Shown piece after piece: positions 18,085 through 28,456 of a stretch of DNA of 64,000 nt. The stretch spans positions 2,480,001 through 2,544,000 of the forward strand of contig NZ_CP023540.1 of the NCBI RefSeq assembly GCF_003692615.1, in the 5' to 3' direction. Position 1 is the stretch's first letter. Each line of letters begins with the position of its first letter. The notes below the pieces were generated by a model. It was given only the letters and a program-made list of their open reading frames with translations. It was not told where the DNA came from and searched no databases. This DNA comes from Chryseobacterium sp. 6424 (GTDB taxonomy: Bacteria; Bacteroidota; Bacteroidia; Flavobacteriales; Weeksellaceae). Position numbers and translations under genes: made by a program.

Positions 18085-19488
18085 ATGGTTTTAAGCAGAA
18101 TCTGGAGTGCGTTCATCATTATAGCCATACTTGTAGCCAGCATAAAATATATGTTTTCAGATGGTTATAAGGCGATTTATAATGATATGGTGGTAGGGAA
18201 AAGTGGTGATACTGTACAGATTGCCTCAAAAAAAGCTGACAATCTAGCCCCCGAAATCCAATCCGCGCTGCTAACCCATCCTGAATTTACACAGGATCGC
18301 ATACATTATAAAACAGATTCAGCTACATCAAATGTTAATATTTATCGGGTACAGGAAGCCGATGGCGTAATCGGGACCTCTGAGACTGCGGTGAAGATTT
18401 GCCTAGGCCTTATCGGGATTATGACGCTGTTCATGGGTTTTATGAGTATCGCTGAAAAAGCGGGCGGCATCAATTTACTTTCTCGGTTAATACAACCATT
18501 TTTTTCAAGGCTTTTCCCTGAAATCCCTAAAAACCATCCTTCGTTTGGCCATATGTTGCTTAATTTTTCCGCCAATTTATTAGGCTTGGATAATGCGGCA
18601 ACACCTTTCGGGCTGAAAGCGATGGAAAGCCTTCAAACCTTAAATCCTGATAAAGAACGGGCCAGTAACTCGCAAATTATGTTTCTGTGCTTACATGCCG
18701 GCGGTCTTACGTTAATCCCCGTTTCCATTATTGCCATCCGTGCTTCCATGGGTTCTGCTACGCCGACTGATATTTTCATCCCATGCATGATCGCTACTTT
18801 TGCGGCTACCATGGCAGCGATGATTATTGTCTCCGTATATCAAAAGATTAATCTGCTGCAACCTGTGGTAATCGCCTATGTAGGCGGCATATCGGCACTC
18901 GTGGGGCTTTTGGTCGTGTATCTGGTAAATCTTACTAAAGAAGGCCTTGATGAGTTCAGTATGCTGCTGAGCAATGGGATCATCTTGCTGATTTTCTTTG
19001 CTATCGTACTGGGTGGGATTTATAAGAAAATAAATGTATTTGATGCATTTATTGATGGGGCCAAAGAAGGCTTCTGGACTTGCGTGAAGATTATTCCTTA
19101 TTTGGTGGGGATGCTGATTGCCATATCCATGCTGCGCACCTCCGGGGTATTTGATGTGTTGATTGACGGCATGAAATGGGTAGCTGCCGTTGCCGGTTTC
19201 GATACCCGTTTTGTAGATGGGCTTCCTACAGCACTTATCAAGCCCCTGTCTGGTTCCGGCGCGCGCGGCATGATGGTGGATACCATGCAGACTTTCGGTG
19301 CAGATAGTTTCCAGGGGAGGCTGGCGGCGGTTTTACAAGGCAGTTCTGATACCACGTTTTATGTAATCGCTGTATATTTCGGTGCAGTAGGCGTCAGAAA
19401 CACGCGCTACACGGTTACTGCGATGCTGCTTGCTGATCTTGTGGGCATCATCACCTCTGTGGTCCTGGCCTATTTATTTTTCGCATAA
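18085..19488 (+). CDS. fused spore maturation SpmA/SpmB-like nucleoside recognition (Gate) membrane protein
   Basis: A 467-residue membrane protein with two nucleoside-recognition (Gate) domains, equivalent to SpmA and SpmB joined. Evidence includes an N-terminal span (SAFIIIAILVASIKYMF), an extracytoplasmic region (about 25-95), then TAVKICLGLIGIMTLFMGFM, LLNFSANLLGLDNAATPFG and the LCLHAGGLTLIPVSIIAIRAS-type segment. In the second half come GFWTCVKIIPYLVG and ALIKPLSGSGARGMM. The name comes from Bacillus spore genes, but this organism type does not sporulate; transport or regulation across the inner membrane is the likely role. Confidence 0.87.
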   Translation: MVLSRIWSAFIIIAILVASIKYMFSDGYKAIYNDMVVGKSGDTVQIASKKADNLAPEIQSALLTHPEFTQDRIHYKTDSATSNVNIYRVQEADGVIGTSETAVKICLGLIGIMTLFMGFMSIAEKAGGINLLSRLIQPFFSRLFPEIPKNHPSFGHMLLNFSANLLGLDNAATPFGLKAMESLQTLNPDKERASNSQIMFLCLHAGGLTLIPVSIIAIRASMGSATPTDIFIPCMIATFAATMAAMIIVSVYQKINLLQPVVIAYVGGISALVGLLVVYLVNLTKEGLDEFSMLLSNGIILLIFFAIVLGGIYKKINVFDAFIDGAKEGFWTCVKIIPYLVGMLIAISMLRTSGVFDVLIDGMKWVAAVAGFDTRFVDGLPTALIKPLSGSGARGMMVDTMQTFGADSFQGRLAAVLQGSSDTTFYVIAVYFGAVGVRNTRYTVTAMLLADLVGIITSVVLAYLFFA

Positions 19489-19503
19489 GCATATTCAATT
19501 ACC

Positions 19504-19893
19504 ATGATTCACGATAAAGATTACCTCATCCGTATTGTAAAACAATTTTCAGAATTTCTGGCGAAACTGCTGCTGGAAAAAAATGAAGGCATACTGCCAG
19601 ACCATCAAAGACTCTTTGAGACTTACATGAACGATACCTTTAAAATGACTTTCGAGGAACTCGCCGCTAAAACGACCGAAGAAATCACCCTGTTGATTGA
19701 AGCTAAAGACGAAAGCCACCAAATCCCCTATTACGAACTTTTGGGACATCTTTTTTATTTCAAATTCAAGGAACTGGCTATACAGGAGTTTGCACGGAAA
19801 TCTAAATCGTTTTATGAATATTATCTTCAGAAAAGCGGCATCTTTTCAATGCCTATTGTGTCTCGCATTGGCGAGTTACAACCTCATCTGTAA
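19504..19893 (+). CDS. hypothetical protein, faint DUF6483-like resemblance
   Basis: A 129-residue, mostly helical, soluble protein. The beginning (DKDYLIRIVKQFSEFLAKLL) resembles the start of DUF6483 proteins, but only weakly. Helices rich in Glu and Lys follow, and the end is SGIFSMPIVSRIGELQPHL. It follows the Gate protein by 15 bases and precedes the TolC-like gene by 40, so it may be cotranscribed. No function can be assigned. Confidence 0.65.
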   Translation: MIHDKDYLIRIVKQFSEFLAKLLLEKNEGILPDHQRLFETYMNDTFKMTFEELAAKTTEEITLLIEAKDESHQIPYYELLGHLFYFKFKELAIQEFARKSKSFYEYYLQKSGIFSMPIVSRIGELQPHL

Positions 19894-19933
19894 CAATTTG
19901 TGACAATCATCGTCTTATCTGCTAAAATCAATC

Positions 19934-21283
19934 ATGAAGAAATCTGCTGTAATATTGTTGGCTTTTCTTTCCGTCTCTGCTTTCTCACAGAAAAAATGGA
20001 CGCTTCAGGAATGTGTGAACTACGCCCTTGAAAATAATCTTACGGTCATTCAGAATGATTTAAACACCCAAAACCAAAATTTCGCCCTCGAAATCGCCAA
20101 ACGAGAGTACCTGCCTTCCGTAGGCGCAACCATTAGCAATAACGCCTCTTTCGGGCAGGGCAGAGACGTTTTCGGTACGACCAACCGCAATGATAATTTC
20201 ATTAACAATGCCAATGTAGGGGCCGACATCCTGTTATTCAACAACGGTAGGCTAGAGAAAAATATCCGCCGTACCGAATATGAAGTGGCCGCAGGAAGAT
20301 TTGATCTGGAGCGTGTTAAAAACGACATCTCACTACAAATCGCCCAGCAGTACCTTTCGGTATTATTAAACCGCGAAATAACAAAGATCTCCCAAAGCGC
20401 CCTGGAAAACGCCGAACGTCTTTACCAACGCGCAAAAATTACTACAGAAGTCGGTACCACCGCACAAACGGTGCTCGCTGAGGCCGAAGCTGCCTTCGCC
20501 CGCGAAAAACAGAATGTAAAAACCGCTGAAATTAATACCAACAGAAGCCTGTTCAGCCTTGCGATGCTGCTCCAACTTCAGGATTATAAGAATTTCGATG
20601 TGCAAGACGTACCTTTGGGTGACCAGCTGGATGCACCTTTGTTTACCGCAGAAGATGTTATCGCCAAGGCCTATGAAAACCAACCGCAAATTCGGGCCGC
20701 GGAAAACAGGGTAAAATCGGCGGAAGCCCAGACAGAAATTACAAAAACCGCCTTCTGCCCTACCATATCTGCCAGTGCAGGCATCGGCTCTTCTTATTTT
20801 AACTCTTTGGTAACCAACACAGCGGGGATTGATATTAACGGGAACCCCATACGCGAAAGCAATTTTTTCAAACAATATAAGGATAATTTTGGCCAACAAT
20901 TAGGCCTTTCTGCCAACATCCCCATTTTTAATAAAGGAATTACCAAACTGCAGGTAGAACAGTCTAAAATAAATGAAGAAGTGGCCCGAGTAGCGCTGCT
21001 GCAACAAAGACAAGAGGTTTTACAGAATGTACAGCAGGCACAGTTTGACGCGGAAAGCAATTATGCAGCTTATCAGGCAGCTACCGAAGCTGAACGCAGC
21101 ACAAGGCTCGCCCTGGATTTCGCGGAAAAAAGTTTCGAGGCTGGGCGATCCACCATCTATGACCTTAACGTGGCCCGAAATAATTTTGCCAACGCCCAAG
21201 GATCTGTAGCACAAGCCAAATACAACTACCTTTTCAGCATGAAACTCCTTAATTTCTATGCCGGAATACCTTTGACGCTGTAA
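19934..21283 (+). CDS. TolC family outer membrane efflux protein
   Basis: A 449-residue outer-membrane channel component. Residues 1-19 (MKKSAVILLAFLSVSAFSQ) are a signal peptide. Two repeats of the outer membrane efflux domain follow, with typical long helices (YEVAAGRFDLERVKNDISLQ, QAQFDAESNYAAYQAATEAE) and the Gly-rich strand/turn regions (ASAGIGSSYFNSL). TolC forms trimers with inner-membrane pumps; no pump or adaptor gene is nearby in this window, so its partner is elsewhere. Confidence 0.9.
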   Translation: MKKSAVILLAFLSVSAFSQKKWTLQECVNYALENNLTVIQNDLNTQNQNFALEIAKREYLPSVGATISNNASFGQGRDVFGTTNRNDNFINNANVGADILLFNNGRLEKNIRRTEYEVAAGRFDLERVKNDISLQIAQQYLSVLLNREITKISQSALENAERLYQRAKITTEVGTTAQTVLAEAEAAFAREKQNVKTAEINTNRSLFSLAMLLQLQDYKNFDVQDVPLGDQLDAPLFTAEDVIAKAYENQPQIRAAENRVKSAEAQTEITKTAFCPTISASAGIGSSYFNSLVTNTAGIDINGNPIRESNFFKQYKDNFGQQLGLSANIPIFNKGITKLQVEQSKINEEVARVALLQQRQEVLQNVQQAQFDAESNYAAYQAATEAERSTRLALDFAEKSFEAGRSTIYDLNVARNNFANAQGSVAQAKYNYLFSMKLLNFYAGIPLTL

Positions 21284-21299
21284 AAGTGCCGGATAAGAT

Positions 21300-21890
21300 A
21301 TGCCGATACAAAATCTAGAAAAATTTTTACCCGAAAACACACTTCCTTACCTTAAAAGATGGTTTGGCGAACACACCATTCATATTAAAATTACCAAAGG
21401 CCGGAATACAAAGTTGGGGGATTACCGCAAAATGCCGGATGGCTCGCACAAGATTACAATTAATCATAATCTAGCGCCCCCGCTCTTCTTTTTCGTGCTT
21501 ACCCATGAACTGGCGCATCTGCTGGCCTTCGTAAGTTTCGGACATCGCATTGCACCGCACGGCACAGAATGGAAAAATACGTTCCGAGATATGCTTCTAG
21601 AAAGTATAAAGGTATATCCTGATGATTTACAGGCAATTGTCAAAGATTTCTTGAGATCGCCAAAAGCCAACTTTATGTCGAGTCCGGAGTTGGTGAGATA
21701 TTTCCGTATCGAAGATTTTCAGGATGAACTGTCCTACATCGAAGACTTAGTCCCCGGTGACCGTTTTATTTACCGCAACGAGGTGTATCGGCTTGAGGAG
21801 AAGATGAAAAAAAACTATCTTTGCACGCATACCGGGAATGCAAAAAAATACGCTTTCAGACCACTGGCCCGAATAGAAAAAATACACTAA
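21300..21890 (+). CDS. SprT-like zinc metalloprotease domain protein
   Basis: A 196-residue protein with the HExxH zinc site: H69, E70 and H73 in LTHELAHLLAF. An additional His appears in PHGTEWK (about residue 87), the usual third-ligand region. The segment KITINHNLAPPLFFFVL is characteristic of SprT-type proteins. The C-terminal part (GDRFIYRNEVYRLEEK) resembles the metal-binding/SH3-like tail. The family includes proteases linked to DNA-protein crosslink repair in eukaryotes (SPRTN); the bacterial role is unproven. Confidence 0.85.
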   Translation: MPIQNLEKFLPENTLPYLKRWFGEHTIHIKITKGRNTKLGDYRKMPDGSHKITINHNLAPPLFFFVLTHELAHLLAFVSFGHRIAPHGTEWKNTFRDMLLESIKVYPDDLQAIVKDFLRSPKANFMSSPELVRYFRIEDFQDELSYIEDLVPGDRFIYRNEVYRLEEKMKKNYLCTHTGNAKKYAFRPLARIEKIH

Positions 21891-21892
21891 AC

Positions 21893-22975
21893 ATGTCAAA
21901 CTCAAATAATTACTGCGTGATAATGGCAGGAGGAATCGGCAGCAGATTCTGGCCTATGAGTACACAAAAATATCCCAAACAGTTTCAGGACATTCTGGGT
22001 ACTGGCCGTACCATGATTCAGCAGACTTATGACCGCATCAGCCAAATTGTGCCTTCAGAGAATATTTATGTAATTACCAATCAAGAGTATGTAGCGCTTA
22101 CCGAACAGCAGTTACCGGATTTGTTGACACAAAATATCGTGGGCGAACCGATGATGAAGAATACCGCGGCCTGCAACATCTATATGGCTAAAAAAATCGC
22201 GGCTAAGAACCCTAATGCCAACATGATTGTGCTGCCCGCCGACCATTTGATCCTGAAAGAAAGAACTTTTCTTGAGAAAGTAGATTTGGCTTTCAGGCTG
22301 GCCGCTGAAAATGATTATTTGATTACGCTTGGCATTACGCCTACCCGACCAGATACTGGGTTCGGTTACATACAGTTTCTGGAAACCGCTGGTTCCGAAT
22401 ACTTTAAAGTAAAAACCTTCACCGAAAAACCTAGCCTTGAAATTGCGCAGAACTTCCTTGAAAGTGGTGATTTTTTATGGAACGCGGGTATATTCATCTG
22501 GAACACAAAATCCATTCTTTCAGCGTTTGACACCCATCTTGAAGAGATGGCGCAACAGTTCGTAAGCTGCGAATACAATACGGATGGTGAGGCGACTTGT
22601 ATTGAAACCATTTATCCGAAAGTAGCTAAAATTTCTATCGACAACGGCATCCTCGAAAAAGCCGCAAACGTGTATGTGATCCCTGCTGACTTGGGTTGGA
22701 ATGACCTTGGTACCTGGACCTCTGTCTATGAAAACTCTGCAAAAGATGAGGAAAAAAACGCCATCCAATCCAAACATATCTTAACCTATAACGCTACCGG
22801 GAACATCATTCATTTCAAAAATAAAAACAAGGCGGCCATTATTGATGGGTTGAAAGATTACATCATTGTAGATTCCGAGAAAGCACTGCTTATTTGCCCA
22901 CGCGAGAATGATCAGCTGATCAAGGATTATATCAATGATCTGAAAACCCTTAAAAAAGGCGATAAATTCTTATAA
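21893..22975 (+). CDS. manC: mannose-1-phosphate guanylyltransferase
   Basis: A 360-residue nucleotidyltransferase making GDP-mannose from mannose-1-phosphate and GTP, for polysaccharide or LPS sugars. The nucleotide-binding signature GGIGSRFWPMSTQKYPKQF is near the N-terminus. The catalytic region includes NMIVLPADHLI, TLGITPTRPDTGFGYIQ, and FTEKP plus NAGIFIWN. Start 21893 is chosen because the family begins there; a longer frame from 21821 would overlap the SprT gene. This is the guanylyltransferase domain only, without the isomerase domain of bifunctional ManC/AlgA. It faces a set of glycosyltransferase genes. Confidence 0.92.
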   Translation: MSNSNNYCVIMAGGIGSRFWPMSTQKYPKQFQDILGTGRTMIQQTYDRISQIVPSENIYVITNQEYVALTEQQLPDLLTQNIVGEPMMKNTAACNIYMAKKIAAKNPNANMIVLPADHLILKERTFLEKVDLAFRLAAENDYLITLGITPTRPDTGFGYIQFLETAGSEYFKVKTFTEKPSLEIAQNFLESGDFLWNAGIFIWNTKSILSAFDTHLEEMAQQFVSCEYNTDGEATCIETIYPKVAKISIDNGILEKAANVYVIPADLGWNDLGTWTSVYENSAKDEEKNAIQSKHILTYNATGNIIHFKNKNKAAIIDGLKDYIIVDSEKALLICPRENDQLIKDYINDLKTLKKGDKFL

Positions 22976-22986
22976 ATAGAACTTAT

Positions 22987-23958
22987 TTAAATCTGATTTA
23001 TTTTAGCGACAACCTGCTGAACATCAAGCTCATGCAAGCACGCCCAGTCGCCACGGTAACACTCTTTATCCCCAAAAACCGAGCAAGGCCGACAGGTAAG
23101 GTCTTTCACATGTACAACATCTTCTAAAGACTGTCCGTACCCAAGGAAACCCGCATACGGATGGGTTTGTCCCCAAACCGAGATACAGCGTGTACCTACA
23201 AGGCTCGCAAGATGCATGTTGGCAGAATCCATCGAAATCATTGCCTTCAAAGTTGCTATCTTTGCAAGTTCCTGCGGTAAAGTAAGCGTGCCTGCAAGGT
23301 TTTGAGAATTCGAGATTTTTTCTTCCCAGGATTTCAGGATTTCAACCTCTGCTTTTCCTCCGCCAAAAAAGTAAACTTTGTGACTTCGTGCGAGGACCCT
23401 GGCCAGTTCAAAAGACTTTTCAACAGGCATCATTTTACCTTTATGCTGTGCAAATGGTGCAAATCCTACGCCTTCTTTAACCTCAGAAACCGTTCGGTAG
23501 CGGTGCGAAAGTGTCGCTTGCAAACCCAGCGCCCTAAACACGTCTGCATAGCGTTCCGTGGTATGTTTTAGGGGCTTTTTATCAATATTCCAGATATCGG
23601 TAAGATGTTCTTTCTCTCTTTTTCCTTTATCAATGATCTGTACACGGAAATTCTTCTGTTTAAAGATTCTTGACAGAATTTTGGTACGGATGACATCATG
23701 TAAATCAGCCACACAATCTGGCGCAAATTCTTCATCCAGTTCTTGCTGTAAACGTCTCATGCCGAAGAAACCTTTGTACTCGTCGATGTTTACGCCTTTA
23801 AAAGTCAGATTGGGGATGTCCGCAAAAAGCGCCCTGAAGTTTTCACGCGAAAGGAAAATGATTTTAAGACCGGGATTTTGTTCCAGGATTTCGGTGATTA
23901 CGGGGACCGTCATGGCTACATCGCCAAACGCTGAGAAACGGTAAGCTAAAACAGTCAT
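22987..23958 (-). CDS. glycosyltransferase family 9 (heptosyltransferase-like)
   Basis: A 323-residue GT-B enzyme of family 9, which adds heptose or related sugars to LPS. The N-terminus (LAYRFSAFGDVAMTVPVI) is the characteristic phosphate-binding start. The C-terminal donor-site region (MISMDSANMHLASLVGTRCISVWGQTHP) is the family hallmark, with the Asp and His of the ADP-sugar site. A Cys-rich tail (CRPCSVFGDKECY) ends the protein. Its start abuts the sufE stop. The gene converges on manC. Confidence 0.92.
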   Translation of the reverse strand: MTVLAYRFSAFGDVAMTVPVITEILEQNPGLKIIFLSRENFRALFADIPNLTFKGVNIDEYKGFFGMRRLQQELDEEFAPDCVADLHDVIRTKILSRIFKQKNFRVQIIDKGKREKEHLTDIWNIDKKPLKHTTERYADVFRALGLQATLSHRYRTVSEVKEGVGFAPFAQHKGKMMPVEKSFELARVLARSHKVYFFGGGKAEVEILKSWEEKISNSQNLAGTLTLPQELAKIATLKAMISMDSANMHLASLVGTRCISVWGQTHPYAGFLGYGQSLEDVVHVKDLTCRPCSVFGDKECYRGDWACLHELDVQQVVAKINQI

Positions 23959-24377
23959 TTATTTTTTTAACTGAAATGCAACTGCATAGAATTTTATTTG
24001 CTTCGTCATGGCCATCAGCCCATTGGCACGCGATGGTGACAGAAACTCTTGCAGACCGATTTCGGAGATAAAATCAAAGTCAGAATCAAGAATTTCTTGT
24101 GTGGTATGGCCACTGTAAATGGATACCAGTAGGGAAACAATGCCTTTAGGAAGAATACCGTCGGAATCTGCATCGAAATACAGTTTGCCGTCGCGGAAAT
24201 CTGCATCGATCCACACCTGTGACTGGCAGCCTTTTATCAGATTTTCGGGTGATTTCCGGTCGTTGGGTAATCCTTTCAGTTCTTTGCCAGATCGATGATG
24301 TATTCGTACTTTTGCTCCCAATCCTCCAGGAAGGCAAATTCTTCGATGATCTGCTGCTGTTTTTCTTTAATCGTCAT
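23959..24377 (-). pseudogene. sufE: SufE family Fe-S cluster assembly sulfur acceptor, frameshifted
   Basis: SufE accepts sulfur from the SufS cysteine desulfurase and passes it to the SufBCD scaffold. Starting at ATG 24377 the - strand reads MTIKEKQQQ, then FAFLEDWEQKYEYIIDL, followed by a frame break near 24287; the rest continues in another frame as GKELKGLPNDRKSPENLIKG, CQSQVW (active-site Cys) and the typical tail (GLQEFLSPSRANGL). Inserting one G into the GG run at 24287-24288 (- strand) restores a protein of about 139 residues, normal length. The distal piece could also be read from 24321. Because SufE is usually important and the break is at a homopolymer, a sequencing error is likely. 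Confidence 0.85.
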
Positions 24378-24416
24378 GCGTGGGATTTCTGTTAGGCAAA
24401 GATACGCATTTCGGCA

Positions 24417-25514
24417 TTAGAAATTTTCTGCCACAACCTGCTGAAACAGTCTTAGGATTTTATCCTCTTCTTTTTCCCAGCAAAGTTCGGCCGCGGCTTT
24501 TTCCAGCTCTGCTTGATAATAGGACCGGCCGTTTCTCAGCACTTTTATAATTTTATCAGCAATGTTTTGCGGCTCATGATTTTCTATGATCTCACCAACT
24601 TTAAACTGCTTATAAACGCGCAGCATCTCGGGGAAATTGATCATCACCAGCGGAACGCGCGCCTGAATGCAGTCTGCCACTTTGTTTGGTAAAGAATACA
24701 GGTAACTTACACCACCGTTTTCTTCTAAGCTAAGGGCGACATCAGCGGTTTTTGTAAGTTTTCGTAGATCATCGGGCAGTAATTTGCCGAGAAACTGTAC
24801 CTTATCTTGCAGTTTTTTATCTTTAACCAACTGTTGATATTCCTTAAGTTTTGGCCCGTCACCGGCAATTTTAAAGATCACATTTTCTAGATATTGGGTA
24901 GCTAAGATGGCTTGTGTAATACCTCGCGACTGATTGATGGCACCTTGATACAGAATGATCTTTGGGTTATTATCAGGAATGGTTACCATATCCTTGATCT
25001 GCTTAGGGATATTTCTTACGACGACAGGTTTTACACCATATTTTTGGCTAAACCACTCCGCGTAGCTTTCGCTTTCGGTCATCATATATTGCAGGTTGGG
25101 AAGAAGTTTGCGTTCGAGGAAACGCCAGATTTTCTGTGTGAAACGTCCTTGTATGGCGGGCATTTCTGTAAAAATTTCATGGCTGTCAAACACCAGGGGA
25201 ATACCTATCTGTTTAGCAATCAGCACATTAGGTAATAGCGCATCAAGATCATTTGCGAGTAAAATGGTTTGTTTATCCGCATATTTTTTTAGCTCAAAAT
25301 ATAGTTTCCAGTTAAACTCAGGGTAAGCGGTTTTTAGCGAAGTGCTTTTTTGCCTGATGATTTTTACCGGGTAGGGACGCTGCATGTCAACCGAGCCGCC
25401 ATAATCGTTCCCGATCAGGGTAACCGCATATCCGTTTCGCGACAAAGTATCGCAAACTTTTTCAATACGCTGGTCCGTATACAGATTGCTGAATGCCGAC
25501 ACCACAATTTTCAT
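24417..25514 (-). CDS. glycosyltransferase family 4 protein
   Basis: A 365-residue GT-B glycosyltransferase of GT4 type. The N-terminal domain starts MKIVVSAFSNLYTDQRI, and the acceptor part includes LVFDSHEIFTEMP (His and Glu common in these enzymes). The C-terminal donor domain has ILYQGAINQSRGI, FKIAGDGP, VQFLGKLLPDDLRKL and ADVALSLEENGGVSYLYSLP, with the conserved Glu of the EX7E element. Probable role is LPS or surface polysaccharide synthesis, alongside the GT9 gene and manC. It starts 4 bases after the YgjV-like gene. Confidence 0.92.
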   Translation of the reverse strand: MKIVVSAFSNLYTDQRIEKVCDTLSRNGYAVTLIGNDYGGSVDMQRPYPVKIIRQKSTSLKTAYPEFNWKLYFELKKYADKQTILLANDLDALLPNVLIAKQIGIPLVFDSHEIFTEMPAIQGRFTQKIWRFLERKLLPNLQYMMTESESYAEWFSQKYGVKPVVVRNIPKQIKDMVTIPDNNPKIILYQGAINQSRGITQAILATQYLENVIFKIAGDGPKLKEYQQLVKDKKLQDKVQFLGKLLPDDLRKLTKTADVALSLEENGGVSYLYSLPNKVADCIQARVPLVMINFPEMLRVYKQFKVGEIIENHEPQNIADKIIKVLRNGRSYYQAELEKAAAELCWEKEEDKILRLFQQVVAENF

Positions 25515-25518
25515 GCGG

Positions 25519-25737
25519 CTACGACTTCTTCACTAAATGATAAGCCTGAATAAAACAGAGAATAGCATTCGGAATGATGATTGGCCAAAGATAATCACTG
25601 AAAACACCGTAAATCACAAACAGAATACAGCCCAATAAGTTAACAATCCTGATCTTCTTGATATCTTTCAGTACAAAACTCAGTACCACAAAAAACGAAG
25701 CGCCATAACCGATAAAGTTGGTGATCTCAGGATTCAT
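25519..25737 (-). CDS. YgjV-like small membrane protein
   Basis: A 72-residue membrane protein with three predicted spans: FIGYGASFFVVLSFVLKD, IVNLLGCILFVIYGVFSD and WPIIIPNAILCFIQAYHLV. The pattern fits the inner-membrane YgjV/SemiSWEET-like three-helix type. It may form dimers. No substrate is known. It shares a promoter region with, and lies immediately upstream of, the GT4 gene. Confidence 0.75.
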   Translation of the reverse strand: MNPEITNFIGYGASFFVVLSFVLKDIKKIRIVNLLGCILFVIYGVFSDYLWPIIIPNAILCFIQAYHLVKKS

Positions 25738-25811
25738 ATTAGAAATTTAGGGACACAAACCTAATCAATTTCAACGAGATGTAAAAACTTTTACTGCCAT
25801 AAAGTCATTAT

Positions 25812-25840
25812 TTGTTTTTGGTAAAGTATTTGTAACTTTA
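25812..25840 (+). promoter_or_regulatory. candidate clpC promoter
   Basis: TTG (25812-25814) and TAACTTTA (25833-25840, seven of eight bases of TAnnTTTG) are 18 bases apart and lie 54 bases before clpC. Confidence 0.35.
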
Positions 25841-25894
25841 ATTCGCACCGGGAAACATACGCTTTCCCGGAATGATTAAAACAGAACAAACAAT

Positions 25895-28414
25895 ATGGAT
25901 CATAAATTTTCAAACGGTTTAGATCAAGTATTCCAGCAGAGCAAAAATGAAGCAAGGCGTTTGCAGAGCGAGTTTCTGAACACCGAACATTTTCTGCTGG
26001 GGATGATTAAAACCGAAAATTCTGCAAAAGACATCTTGCAGAACCTGGGCGCAGACCTAACGCAGATACGCAGAAAGATAGAAACAATGTCAGCTGCGGG
26101 GATTAACCCTTTTTCACCCGAGAGCAGCAATATTTCCTTTACCAAAATGGCCGATCAGGCAGTGAAACGTTCCGAACTCGAATGTCGGCAATACCAAAGT
26201 GCGGAAATCAATACCGTACACTTACTTTTAGGTATGCTTTATAAAGCGGATGACCCTACAACAAGCATCTTAAGTTCGTATGACATTGATTATGAAAGAG
26301 TGACCAAAGAATACCGCACCATGCTGAAAAACTCCGGGCAAAGCCCGAAAATGAGTGCTTACGACGACGATGACGAACGCGAGGAACTCGGGCAGATGCG
26401 AAAACCCACCGGAAACATCGGTACCGGAAAAAGCAAAACACCTACGCTTGATAATTTCGGCCGCGATCTTACCGCACTCGCAAAAGACGGCAAATTAGAT
26501 CCGGTAATCGGCCGTGAGAAAGAGATTGAGCGTGTTTCGCAGATTCTTTCGAGACGTAAGAAGAATAATCCGTTACTCATTGGTGAGCCTGGCGTCGGCA
26601 AATCCGCTATCGCAGAAGGACTTGCGTTAAGGATTCAGCAGAAAAAAGTTTCGCGGGTACTGTATGGTAAAAGAGTCATCACGTTGGATTTGGCCAGCTT
26701 GGTGGCCGGGACAAAGTACCGCGGCCAGTTCGAAGAACGTATGAAAGCCATCATGACAGAACTTGAGAAAAACCGAGATGTCATCCTTTTCATCGACGAG
26801 CTTCACACCATTGTCGGCGCAGGCAGTTCTACAGGCAGTCTGGATGCATCAAATATGTTTAAACCCGCATTGGCAAGAGGCGAAATACAATGCATTGGGG
26901 CGACAACATTAGATGAATACCGACAGTATATCGAGAAAGATGGCGCGCTTGAAAGACGTTTCCAGAAAGTGATGGTAGAGCCTACTTCTGTGGAAGAAAC
27001 GGTGCAGATCCTTAATCAGATTAAAGATAAATACGAGGATCACCATAATGTAACTTATACCGATGAGGCTATCGCTGCCTGTGTGAATCTTACCTCACGC
27101 TATATCACCGACCGCTTCTTACCAGACAAGGCGATTGATGCGATGGACGAGGCTGGCTCTCGCGTGTACATCAAAAACATGAAGGTGCCTACCGAAATCA
27201 TTGAGTATGAAAAACAAATCGAAGAGATTAAAGATCAAAAGCAACAAGCCGTAAAACGCCAGGACTATCTGGAAGCCCGTAAATTAAAAGACGAAGAAGA
27301 ACGCCTGCAGATTGAACTTACCCTTGCACAGGAAACCTGGGATAAAAATGTAAAAGAGAAAAAAGAAACTGTTACCGAAGAAAACGTAGCCGAAGTAGTT
27401 TCTATGATGAGTGGCATCCCGGTAACGAAAGTGGGCAAAAACGAGCTCGACAAACTTTCTAACATGGATGAGATGATGAACGGCAAAGTAATTGGGCAGG
27501 AAGACGCAGTGAAAAAAGTGGTAAAAGCCATCCAAAGAAACCGTGCAGGCCTGAAAGATCCCAACCGTCCGATTGGTACCTTTATTTTCCTGGGTACTAC
27601 AGGTGTCGGTAAAACCGAACTTGCAAAAGTGATGGCCCGCGAACTGTTTGATTCTGATGAAGCCCTCATCCGAATAGATATGAGTGAGTACATGGAGAAA
27701 TTCGCGGTTTCAAGGCTTGTAGGTGCCCCTCCGGGATACGTCGGTTATGAAGAAGGCGGACAACTTACAGAGGCTGTGCGAAGAAAACCTTACGCCGTGG
27801 TTCTTCTTGATGAGATTGAAAAAGCCCACCCAGATGTGTTCAACATCCTGCTTCAGATCCTTGATGAAGGTTTTGTAACAGATTCCTTGAGTAGGAAGAT
27901 TGATTTTAGAAATACCATCATTATCCTTACATCGAATATCGGTACGCGTGACCTTAAAGATTTCGGTGACGGTGTCGGATTTGGTACCTCAGCTAAAAAA
28001 TCGACCTCAGATGCACGTGCGAGAAGCACGATTGAAAATGCATTGAAGAAAGCTTTTGCACCAGAATTCCTTAACAGAATTGATGACATCGTCATTTTCA
28101 ACAGTTTAGAAAAAGACCATATTGCAAGGATCATCGATCTTGAACTTCAGAAACTGTACAATCGTCTTGAGAAACTTAACTATAAAGTTGAGCTTACACC
28201 AGACGCAAAAGATTTTATCGCTGAAAAAGGTTGGGATAAAGACTTCGGTGCAAGACCGCTGAAACGTGCCATCCAGAAGTATATTGAAGATTTGCTGGCT
28301 GAAATGTTGGTAAACAAGCAACTTACTGAAGGTGGTACCGTAGTCCTTGATGTGAATGAAGCGAAAGACGCTTTAATTGGCGAACCTTCTAAAAAGAAGC
28401 AAAGCGTAAAGTAA
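25895..28414 (+). CDS. clpC: ATP-dependent Clp protease ATP-binding subunit ClpC
   Basis: An 839-residue class I Hsp100 unfoldase that feeds substrates to ClpP. Order of domains: Clp N-domain repeats (1-145), a linker (150-185), the first AAA+ domain with Walker A GEPGVGKS (230-237) and Walker [11 protein letters not shown] (about 295), a UVR/M region (about 430-470, [20 protein letters not shown]), the second AAA+ domain with GTTGVGKT (about 567) and [10 protein letters not shown] (about 635), and the C-terminal domain ending [17 protein letters not shown]. The UVR motif in the middle identifies ClpC rather than ClpA or ClpB. A terminator follows. Confidence 0.96.
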   Translation: MDHKFSNGLDQVFQQSKNEARRLQSEFLNTEHFLLGMIKTENSAKDILQNLGADLTQIRRKIETMSAAGINPFSPESSNISFTKMADQAVKRSELECRQYQSAEINTVHLLLGMLYKADDPTTSILSSYDIDYERVTKEYRTMLKNSGQSPKMSAYDDDDEREELGQMRKPTGNIGTGKSKTPTLDNFGRDLTALAKDGKLDPVIGREKEIERVSQILSRRKKNNPLLIGEPGVGKSAIAEGLALRIQQKKVSRVLYGKRVITLDLASLVAGTKYRGQFEERMKAIMTELEKNRDVILFIDELHTIVGAGSSTGSLDASNMFKPALARGEIQCIGATTLDEYRQYIEKDGALERRFQKVMVEPTSVEETVQILNQIKDKYEDHHNVTYTDEAIAACVNLTSRYITDRFLPDKAIDAMDEAGSRVYIKNMKVPTEIIEYEKQIEEIKDQKQQAVKRQDYLEARKLKDEEERLQIELTLAQETWDKNVKEKKETVTEENVAEVVSMMSGIPVTKVGKNELDKLSNMDEMMNGKVIGQEDAVKKVVKAIQRNRAGLKDPNRPIGTFIFLGTTGVGKTELAKVMARELFDSDEALIRIDMSEYMEKFAVSRLVGAPPGYVGYEEGGQLTEAVRRKPYAVVLLDEIEKAHPDVFNILLQILDEGFVTDSLSRKIDFRNTIIILTSNIGTRDLKDFGDGVGFGTSAKKSTSDARARSTIENALKKAFAPEFLNRIDDIVIFNSLEKDHIARIIDLELQKLYNRLEKLNYKVELTPDAKDFIAEKGWDKDFGARPLKRAIQKYIEDLLAEMLVNKQLTEGGTVVLDVNEAKDALIGEPSKKKQSVK

Positions 28415-28456
28415 TTAATCATAAAAACCTGCTTGCAGGCAGATTTTTAAAGCATA

